NCBI GenBank assembly: GCA_016930275.1
Contig: JAFGHA010000034.1
Coordinates: forward strand, 1-33,664
Direction: 5' to 3'
From: Chitinispirillaceae bacterium
Lineage (GTDB): Bacteria > Fibrobacterota > Chitinivibrionia > Chitinivibrionales > Chitinispirillaceae
Length of the DNA stretch: 33,664 nucleotides
The notes under the pieces were generated by a model. It did no database searches, was not told the origin of the DNA, and worked only from the letters and a program-made list of their open reading frames with translations. The position numbers and the translations under genes are program-made. Below, one piece after another: positions 25,288-32,048 of the stretch (the stretch's first letter is position 1; each line of letters opens with the position of its first letter).

Positions 25288-26940
25288 TCAATCTGCAGGT
25301 TTTTTTTGAATAATCGCGATATTCCTATCTGCTTCAGGGTCATCGGGAAACATTTTTTTTACCCTCAGGAATTCTTTCAACGCAAGTTCCGTTTTTCCGC
25401 AGCGGTACAGAACGACACCGAGATTGATCCGTGCGAAGCGGTTTTCCGGGTTGCGGGAAAGTACCTCTCTGAACGTCCCGGTCGCACCCCTCAGATCGCC
25501 GCTTTCCGCAAGCGTGATGCCAGAATACACCTGTGCCTCTTCGAACGCGGGGCGCAGCTGCAGGGCTCGCTTGAAGTGCCGATATGCGGCAGAGTAATTC
25601 CGGGCTGATAACTCCGAGATACCTAACGTATGGTGTGCAACGGCATTTTGTTCGCAGATGCTCAATGCATGCATCGCCAATGTCCTGCTGTTTTTCCAGA
25701 ACGTGAGTTGTCTGGCCGACAGCAGCGACAGGGCAATAATGAAGGTGACACTGGATGAAAATGCGATTTTTCTGCCGCTGGGGAGAGATGCAGTAAAATG
25801 GCTGCAGGTCCACACCACTGCCGTGAACAGGCCGATATGGGGAATATAGGTATACCGGTCGGCCATGGCCTGCGAGCCGACCTGAACGATTCCGATCACC
25901 GGTATCAGCGTACCGAGAAACCAGAACCAGCCGAAAAGGAGAAACGGAAGCCGGTTGCGGTACCGGAGGGCTGCAGTGCTGATTGTGCATATAACGAGAA
26001 TTGAGATGATGAGCAACACGTGATTGATATGTTCAGGGTACGGGTAAAAAAATGATAAATCTGAGGGTAATAGTGTGTTTTTGACATACTGTAAAACAGT
26101 GATACTGCCGTTTGCAGCTCTCATGGCCAAAGGGTGAATGTCCGGAGAGACAACTGCTCCGCCGTGTCGCTGTACCAGAAAGGTCAGTAGCGACCAGACG
26201 ATGGAAATACCAAACAACGGGAGTTTCTCGTAAAGAAGCTTCGGCAGGGCGGAGCAACCTTTTCGTGACAGGGAGAATCTTCCGAGGGGCCAGAAATCCA
26301 TCAGCAGCAGGGCAAAGGGAAGGGTAACCAGCATCGGTTTTGCCATTAATCCGCACAGGAAACAGACGATCATCGAGATGTATGCGAGGGTGTGTCCTGA
26401 GAGCCGTTCTTTCCTGCGGACATACTCAACGTATACATGACAGGTGAGCAGCCAGAAAAACGCGCTCAATACATCTTTCCGTTCAGAGACCCATACGACC
26501 GATTCCACCCGGAGCGGATGAAACGCGAAAAATGTCGCCACGGCGAGTGAGAGATACGGATGCCCGGTTGTCCGGTAAAGCAGGAACAGCAGCAGCACCG
26601 AGTTCAACGCGTGCAGGAGAATGTTTGCCAGATGGTGCGGGCCGGGACGCATGCCGAAAAGGGTGCAATCGATCATATGCGATAACCAGGTGAGCGGGTG
26701 GTAGTTCGCGCTGTACCCTGTGGTAAATGCCCAGCGTAGTCCGGAAATCGAAATGCCGGACCGGACGTGCGGATTTTCGGTGATATAGGTGGTATCGTCG
26801 AAATTGATGAAGTCGAATTTGAGGGCCGGGAGATAGAGTATGACGACCAGAATGAAGAGGGCTGTCGCGACCAGGTAGGCAGGGGTATTTTTGTGGAAGG
26901 AATCCACAGGGGATGATGAATCTGGTTTCGTTCGGTTCAA
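25288..26940 (-). CDS. TMTC-like GT-C membrane protein with C-terminal TPRs, copy 1
   Basis: 550 residues, about ten transmembrane segments, then roughly three TPRs (from residue ~425). It carries FDFINFDDTTYITENPHV in the first loop, whose acidic pair is the GT-C catalytic-type motif, followed by YHPLTWLSHMIDCTLFG, HHLANILLHALN and ESVVWVSERKDVLSAFF. These are shared with the copies at 30289 and 32049 and resemble animal TMTC O-mannosyltransferases; the bacterial members have no proven reaction that I know. The inferred role is transfer of sugar from a lipid carrier to exported protein. The start is a TTG (26940) without a clear ribosome site; GTG 12 codons in is the alternative. Confidence 0.85.
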   Translation of the reverse strand: MNRTKPDSSSPVDSFHKNTPAYLVATALFILVVILYLPALKFDFINFDDTTYITENPHVRSGISISGLRWAFTTGYSANYHPLTWLSHMIDCTLFGMRPGPHHLANILLHALNSVLLLFLLYRTTGHPYLSLAVATFFAFHPLRVESVVWVSERKDVLSAFFWLLTCHVYVEYVRRKERLSGHTLAYISMIVCFLCGLMAKPMLVTLPFALLLMDFWPLGRFSLSRKGCSALPKLLYEKLPLFGISIVWSLLTFLVQRHGGAVVSPDIHPLAMRAANGSITVLQYVKNTLLPSDLSFFYPYPEHINHVLLIISILVICTISTAALRYRNRLPFLLFGWFWFLGTLIPVIGIVQVGSQAMADRYTYIPHIGLFTAVVWTCSHFTASLPSGRKIAFSSSVTFIIALSLLSARQLTFWKNSRTLAMHALSICEQNAVAHHTLGISELSARNYSAAYRHFKRALQLRPAFEEAQVYSGITLAESGDLRGATGTFREVLSRNPENRFARINLGVVLYRCGKTELALKEFLRVKKMFPDDPEADRNIAIIQKKPAD

Positions 26941-27276
26941 TTTGGTACCATTTTGGAGTTTGGAATTTTGTTAGTGAAAATTCTCTAGTAGCTCACAAAT
27001 CAGGGACATTGGTTAATATTGATAAAAATAGTTTAGTGGGAGAACTCTCAGTTCAGGACGTGTACCTGTCGCGTGGACATGATCGGAGTTTTGAATAATG
27101 ATCAAGTTACTGATTCTACGTCGAAGGATGGACATCCATGGTTCGACAAACTCACCATGAGCGGATTCATCGGTTTTCTTTATCGTACCGAAGTAGAACT
27201 ACCCGTAATTACTTGATAGTCTATTCATCCATGTAAATCCTCTACTCCGCAAGAATTCTGTAAAATAATTAAACAT

Positions 27277-27295
27277 CTGTAAAATTATTTTACAG
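27277..27295. promoter_or_regulatory. Perfect palindrome, candidate sigma-54 enhancer site
   Basis: CTGTAAAATTATTTTACAG is a perfect 19-base inverted repeat centred about 84 nt upstream of the expected transcription start. A partial second copy, CTGTAAAAT followed by AATTAAA, lies at 27258-27272. Enhancer-binding activators of sigma-54 usually bind such sites 80-150 nt upstream. The cognate regulator is not in the window. Confidence 0.6.
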
Positions 27296-27343
27296 GTTAA
27301 TTTTCAGAATTGCTTCTCAAAGCGAAAAACAGCAATTCAAAAC

Positions 27344-27359
27344 TGGCATGAGTGTTGCT
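27344..27359 (+). promoter_or_regulatory. Sigma-54 (-24/-12) promoter of the PEP-CTERM gene
   Basis: TGGCATGAGTGTTGCT has GG and GC exactly 10 nt apart, as RpoN requires, and matches the TGGCAC-N5-TTGCT consensus except for one base. Transcription should start near 27370, giving a ~37-nt leader before ATG 27407. Confidence 0.75.
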
Positions 27360-27406
27360 TCTAAAAATGATGTTGCTTCATACCTTAACTCTCTTAGGAG
27401 GAATTC

Positions 27407-28042
27407 ATGATTAAAAAACTGGTTCTAGTGGTTGCAGCACTTGCGGTCATGTCAGTTAATGCAGATTTAGTAACGGTAGATATTGAATCTATTACAGAAG
27501 GGACTTATTCAACAATTGATGGGATTGGTGCGAGCTTTGCCCAGGCTTTTGAAGGACAGACTGTATCGGGTTCCGATTTAATAGGTGTGCCGACCTCTCT
27601 TACTTTGGATATGGATGCAGGTGAGGGTCTGGTGGTAGACTATTGGGGTAGTAGTAACTCGATTCTTCCTAGGATAAACAATCAGGGTCCTTTAGTAATG
27701 CTTCTTGATGACGAAGCCGATATGCTGTCGTGGCGTATGGGTTTTGCCGATAATCCCGGAGAAGAAATCTATTTTGATTTTTATACTGCCGACGGTGTAT
27801 TCATTGAGCAGAAACAGGTAGCTCTTATTAATGACTACAACGACTATTATCTGACACTTTCCAGTGCATTCCAGGGAGTTGCCATCCATCATAATACAGA
27901 TGCTGCAGGTCTCCGGTTTCAGAATTTCTCTTATAATACAGTTCCCACAGGTCCTGTGTCATCAGTTCCGGAGCCATCAGTAGTGGTTCTTATGGGAATA
28001 AGCCTTCTTTCGATGGCGGGATTTTATCGTCGTAAAAAATAA
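27407..28042 (+). CDS. PEP-CTERM surface protein (exosortase substrate)
   Basis: 211 residues. A strong AGGAGG (27396-27401) precedes ATG 27407. The signal peptide is MIKKLVLVVAALAVMSVNA. The C-terminus is the complete sorting signal: VPEPS, a hydrophobic helix (VVVLMGISLLSMAGF) and a basic YRRKK tail, which exosortase recognises for export and anchoring or release with exopolysaccharide. The body is acidic, rich in Asp, Ser and Thr, and has no family I recognise. The gene is clearly more AT-rich than the first 25 kb. It has its own sigma-54 promoter and a strong terminator, so it is a single-gene unit. The exosortase itself is elsewhere. Confidence 0.9.
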   Translation: MIKKLVLVVAALAVMSVNADLVTVDIESITEGTYSTIDGIGASFAQAFEGQTVSGSDLIGVPTSLTLDMDAGEGLVVDYWGSSNSILPRINNQGPLVMLLDDEADMLSWRMGFADNPGEEIYFDFYTADGVFIEQKQVALINDYNDYYLTLSSAFQGVAIHHNTDAAGLRFQNFSYNTVPTGPVSSVPEPSVVVLMGISLLSMAGFYRRKK

Positions 28043-28063
28043 GCGAAAATTTGAATATTTAAA

Positions 28064-28105
28064 AAAGAAGCTGTCTCAAAACGAATGAGACAGCTTCTTT
28101 TTTTG
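28064..28105 (+). terminator. Rho-independent terminator of the PEP-CTERM gene
   Basis: A 15-bp perfect stem: AAAGAAGCTGTCTCA (28064-28078) with TGAGACAGCTTCTTT (28086-28100), loop of 7, then more T. The A-run before the stem makes it usable in both directions. Confidence 0.92.
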
Positions 28106-28511
28106 CTTTTTGGTATTACTCGGGTACTTTAGAACAAAGCCTAGGGGGCACTCATCCAATCGCATCTAAATAGTAGCGTTTTTAACACTCCACCCCTCCT
28201 TAGACTCAAGATGAGCGGAATATCGGTATTAGATAACTAAGTAGTTACCCTTTTTTTTGTTGCAAATTTTGCTTGAATCGATGTTCTCCGCAGTTTCATG
28301 AATGCTGCTTTCCTGTTATTTTTTGGTGATATGATGGCATTATCGAAATTGATGAAGTCATATTAAGCAGGAAGATAGAAAATGACGACCAGAGAAAAGG
28401 GCTGTCGCGGTCAGGTAGACCGGGGTATTGTTGTGGAAGAAACCCGCTGAGGATGGTCTATATGGTGTCGATTGATTCAAAATAGTGTTCGATAATAGTA
28501 AAGGTGGTATT
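28106..28511. other. Gap with repeat trace and pseudogene fragment
   Basis: After the terminator there is a short CTCAAGATGAGCGGAA stretch (near 28205) like the other TGAGCG repeat remnants, an AT-rich stretch with TTTTTTTTG, and then the TMTC fragment at 28327-28480. No intact gene. Confidence 0.5.
28327..28480 (-). pseudogene. Decayed N-terminal fragment of a fourth TMTC-like gene
   Basis: Alignable base by base with 26781-26940, the first ~53 codons of TMTC copy 1. Minus-strand translation from TTG 28480 gives LNQSTP, then GFFHNNTPVYLTATALF, against MNRTKP and SFHKNTPAYLVATALF in copy 1. A one-base deletion then shifts the frame and TGA follows within 15 codons; in the shifted frame YDFINFDN is still readable. 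The rest of the gene is missing. Even the TTG start position is preserved. Confidence 0.8.
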
Positions 28512-30155
28512 TCATTTTCTTTTAAAAACTGAAATATACCACGGAGTAGTTAGCTTGTAGTCAGGATATTGCGCGACGGGTTTGAAAAATGAAATCGACT
28601 CCGGATGAATGTCGACGATACCGGTTGCCGCATAGTGGCGTTGAACGTAATCGGTGGTCCAGTCGAAGATATAGTTATCTGAATTTCGTTGAACGAGCCA
28701 GGATGTCGGTATGTTTACAAAAAGGATAAATTCCGGGGCGTTCGCTTCAATTTCTTCTGCCATGTTCCGTTGAAACTGACTTGCGTATTCGTGTTGTTCA
28801 ACAAGACTGTAGGTGTATATATATCCGGTGGCGGAGTAACGATCTGCATAAAAGAGTATCTGCGGTTCCGATCCTATGACGGCAATTTTATCATCAGCGG
28901 TGGTATTCCTTTTCAGGTATTCCGCAAGCTTGATGGATTCAGGAAATGGGTTTATTCCATACACTTTCTTACAGGAAATTGCAGTGTCCCTAAAAAAAAG
29001 GTAATCAGCGTTTTTAAATATACCGGAACTGATAATGAAAATGAAAAACAAAAAGAGAAACGGTTGGATGGCTACATGGCGGATCTTCTTATGAATTATT
29101 TCACTTATGAGATCGAACAGGATTGCCACCAAAAGTGCAAGCGCGGGAATAAGCGTAATAAAATAGTGCTGCCTGAAATAAAATCCCGGAATGATGCTAA
29201 AGACGGAAAATGCAAAAAATGAAAAAATAATACCCTTCTTGTGGAGTGGTATCCTGCTTAGAGGAAGAAGCAGTAATCCGGCAACGGCCATTTCCCACAA
29301 ATAAAAATATCCCGTTACCGAGTATCTGGCGGTGACGGAACGCAAACCCGTCTTGAACATGGGCCAGGCTCTATTCAAAGGAATCTGATTGCCGTATTCC
29401 TGCAGATAGGAAACAGTCCAGAACCAGAAACCGGGAAAATTACCTGTTAGTAAAAAGTAAAGAATGAAAATTATGACAGGAGATACAAAACCTGATAAAA
29501 GAACAGCGAAACGCTTTATTGTTATACTGGCGTGTTCCCTTTGAAGGGGAACGGTTAAAAAAAGGTAACTGCACCCGAAGACGATAAAAGGAAGGCCCGA
29601 CTGTTTGCAGAGAAACGCGCATGAGTATAAACATCCTGCAATATACAAATGCAGGTACTTAAAATTGTTCTGACCGGAAGAGTGAATCAGAACAAGCGTA
29701 CCGGCAAGAGCAAAGAAGGTTATAAAGTGAGTCGCGTGACCGGCCTGGGCAAGAAATGTCCAGGAAGTATTTAAAATCCCGAAACATAAACATGCAATCA
29801 AAGCTCCTAAACGGGAAGTAAAATGTTGTGCGATAAGAAACATCATAAATGTCGAGATTATACATACAATCAACAATCCGAGATGAACTCCGAAAACCGT
29901 TTCCCCGAACAGTTTCATAAAGAGGGCGTAGATATAATAGGTGCCGGGAAGTTTCATGTTGTAGGCAAGTGTGTAGGGTGGATGACCCTGGAGTATCAGT
30001 TTCCCCATGTAGGCGTATTCACCTTCATCTCGTTCGAATGGGAATGAAAGTAGATGTATGCGTGCAACAGCAATGAATAAAAGAATAGCTGCCAACAGAA
30101 TGTAGGTTATACGGTTTTTGTTCAAGAGGAAAATGTGTGTACTTATCTTTCTCAC
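28512..30155 (-). CDS. GT39/ArnT-like membrane glycosyltransferase (GT-C fold)
   Basis: 547 residues with about 11-12 transmembrane segments. The first periplasmic loop reads SFPFERDEGEYAYMGKLILQ, with the acidic ERDE motif at the GT-C catalytic position, followed by GHPPYTLAYNMKLPGTYYIY. A C-terminal soluble region of ~140 residues includes AVIGSEPQILFYADRYSATG. Members transfer a sugar from a polyprenyl-phosphate donor to protein or lipid. The start GTG 30155 has GAAGAGG upstream. Base composition is AT-rich like the PEP-CTERM gene. Donor and acceptor are unknown; modification of surface proteins is inferred from the neighbours. Confidence 0.87.
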   Translation of the reverse strand: MRKISTHIFLLNKNRITYILLAAILLFIAVARIHLLSFPFERDEGEYAYMGKLILQGHPPYTLAYNMKLPGTYYIYALFMKLFGETVFGVHLGLLIVCIISTFMMFLIAQHFTSRLGALIACLCFGILNTSWTFLAQAGHATHFITFFALAGTLVLIHSSGQNNFKYLHLYIAGCLYSCAFLCKQSGLPFIVFGCSYLFLTVPLQREHASITIKRFAVLLSGFVSPVIIFILYFLLTGNFPGFWFWTVSYLQEYGNQIPLNRAWPMFKTGLRSVTARYSVTGYFYLWEMAVAGLLLLPLSRIPLHKKGIIFSFFAFSVFSIIPGFYFRQHYFITLIPALALLVAILFDLISEIIHKKIRHVAIQPFLFLFFIFIISSGIFKNADYLFFRDTAISCKKVYGINPFPESIKLAEYLKRNTTADDKIAVIGSEPQILFYADRYSATGYIYTYSLVEQHEYASQFQRNMAEEIEANAPEFILFVNIPTSWLVQRNSDNYIFDWTTDYVQRHYAATGIVDIHPESISFFKPVAQYPDYKLTTPWYISVFKRK

Positions 30156-30288
30156 CTGGACCTCTTCCGGGCAGTGATGTGCAAAGAACAGAAGCTCAGT
30201 TACAGCAGTAGCAATCGACTGAAAGATAGTTCATATAAGAGAGAGTTGCATTCTTAATGGTACATTTAGTTGGATATCCAGATGCACG

Positions 30289-31866
30289 TTAATTTTTGGG
30301 TCGGGATGTATCCGGTAGAGAATACGCCGATGTTTTTTTCTTCCGTACCATTTCAAACAACTGTGTTACTTTTTCATCCGACGGATTAAATTGAAGAGCC
30401 TCCCTGTAATGGCTCTCTGCGGAATCGAGTTGCCCGATACGATTAAATATATTCCCCATGTCCGTATGGAGGTCCGGTGAATTCGGTTCATACATGAGTG
30501 CATACTTTTCGTAGTGGTAAGCTTTGTCAACGTTATGTATGAAGAAATACTCTCTTGCTAGTTTATGGTATACCCATACTAAACCCGGGTGAACACTTAT
30601 AACTCGTTCGAATACGGTAATGGTGTATTTCCAATAGCTGATCTGCAGGCGTGCGAGGAAAAATGTCTCGATCAGAATAATTGGAATTACAATATAGGTT
30701 ACCAGACGCTGGATTTTTTTTCCGGAAAAAAAAGTATCAGTTGCCCAGGCAACAACCAGAAATATGCCAATAAGCGGAATATAGGTATACCGGTCTGCTA
30801 TCGCCTGTTCACCAACTTTAACGAACCCGATTACCGGTATAAGAGAGACCAGGTACCAGAACCAGCCGAAAATCAGCCATCGACGATGGGTCCCGAAACG
30901 GATTACAAGATACGAAAGGAGTATAAGACCTACGATTGCAGCTGAAACAAGCAAGGGTGGAAAAGATTTGGGAAATGGATAAAATAGTGAAAGTTTGAAC
31001 GGCCAGAAAGTTACATACAAATAACGAAAATAGGAAAGGAATGCATTGGCAAAATTCGTAAAAATATTGAATTGTGAATAGACGGGTTTCCCGCCTCCGG
31101 TCAGTTGGACAATCAGGGTAATAATACTGGAAATAATAGAAAAGAATAGAAACGGTACTTTCTCCAGAATAATAGTTTTCAGTGGTACCGGGGCAGCATT
31201 GTTGCCTGAATGCGATGATGGCAACAAGCGGTTGAGCGGCCAGTAATCAAGTAACAGTAAGAGTAATGGAAGGGTTACCAGAGTCGGTTTCGCCATCAGG
31301 CTCAGGATGAATGAAAAAATTACCAGTATATATTTCCGTAAGTTAGGTAACCGTGCGTAACGGAGGTACAACATGATTGCGGCAAGTCCGAAAAAAGTGC
31401 TCAGTACATCTTTGCGTTCCGATATCCATGCCACTGACTCTACATGGGCCGGATGGAGGCCGAAAAGCGCCGCGACAAGAAAGCTCTTCCAGAGTGTGCC
31501 GGTTGCCGTCAGCAGTACCAGAAAAAGAAGTACTGTGTTGCAGCTGTGGAAGAACACATTGGTAAGATGGTGTCCGCCGGGCCACATGCCATATAACTGG
31601 TAATCAAGCATATGCGAGAGCCAGGTGAGCGGGTGCCAGTTCGCATTGAACCCGGTGGTCAATGCCCATTTCAGGCCGTTTAAAGTAAGGCCCTGTTTTA
31701 CATGGTCATTGGCATAAACATAGGGGCCATCATCGAAAGTTATAAAATGATATGAATGTACCGGCCAGTATAAAACCCATATGGAAACAAGTAGTAGAGC
31801 AGAAAGTATAAATGTTGTCGAAAACTTGGATAATAACTGCTTATCTGTTGATTGGTGCTTGTCCAT
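30289..31866 (-). CDS. TMTC-like GT-C membrane protein with C-terminal TPRs, copy 2
   Basis: 525 residues, ATG 31866 with AAGGA upstream. It repeats the layout of copy 1: loop motif YHFITFDDGPYVYANDHV, WHPLTWLSHMLDYQLYGM, GGHHLTNVFFHSCN, ESVAWISERKDVLSTFFGL, LMAKPTLVTLPLLLLLLDYW, IPVIGFVKVGEQAIADRYTY, and only about two TPRs at the end (SVHPGLVWVYHKLAREYF; ALMYEPNSPDLHTDMGNIFN). Clearly paralogous to copies 1 and 3, with the membrane part conserved and the TPR part varying in length. AT-rich. Catalytic acidic pair present. Confidence 0.85.
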   Translation of the reverse strand: MDKHQSTDKQLLSKFSTTFILSALLLVSIWVLYWPVHSYHFITFDDGPYVYANDHVKQGLTLNGLKWALTTGFNANWHPLTWLSHMLDYQLYGMWPGGHHLTNVFFHSCNTVLLFLVLLTATGTLWKSFLVAALFGLHPAHVESVAWISERKDVLSTFFGLAAIMLYLRYARLPNLRKYILVIFSFILSLMAKPTLVTLPLLLLLLDYWPLNRLLPSSHSGNNAAPVPLKTIILEKVPFLFFSIISSIITLIVQLTGGGKPVYSQFNIFTNFANAFLSYFRYLYVTFWPFKLSLFYPFPKSFPPLLVSAAIVGLILLSYLVIRFGTHRRWLIFGWFWYLVSLIPVIGFVKVGEQAIADRYTYIPLIGIFLVVAWATDTFFSGKKIQRLVTYIVIPIILIETFFLARLQISYWKYTITVFERVISVHPGLVWVYHKLAREYFFIHNVDKAYHYEKYALMYEPNSPDLHTDMGNIFNRIGQLDSAESHYREALQFNPSDEKVTQLFEMVRKKKTSAYSLPDTSRPKN

Positions 31867-31907
31867 GGGTTCCTTATAAGGGTTATATGCGACGATATTG
31901 ATTTTTG

Positions 31908-32022
31908 TGAATAACTTTCAATTGCTGCTCATGGTGAGCTTGAGTATTCGAAGGGGACCATGATATGTTATCCTTCGATGGGCTCAGGATGAGCGAATGT
32001 TCATAATCTATTCTGACGTTTT
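31908..32022 (+). repeat. Dispersed repeat, copy 2
   Basis: Starts GTGAATAACTTTCAATTGCT and matches the element at 3975. It contains GCTCATGGTGAGCTTGAGT and, further on, CCTTCGATGGGCTCAGGATG, which are inverted relatives of each other and could fold as a long hairpin. Confidence 0.55.
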
Positions 32023-32048
32023 TCATGATCCGATAAAAAATTATACGG

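Larger units (their letters stand above)
26941..27406 (+). other. AT-rich control region upstream of the PEP-CTERM gene
   Basis: It contains a repeat-like palindrome CATGGT...ACCATG (27137-27159, with TTCGACAAACTC between), the enhancer-like palindrome at 27277-27295 and the sigma-54 promoter at 27344-27359. A 61-codon plus frame at 26913-27098 overlaps the TMTC gene start and has no support. Confidence 0.5.

Noticed and set aside
26913..27098. 61-codon plus frame at the TMTC copy 1 start
   Set aside because: It overlaps the start of a real gene on the other strand, has no ribosome site and no similarity I recognise.
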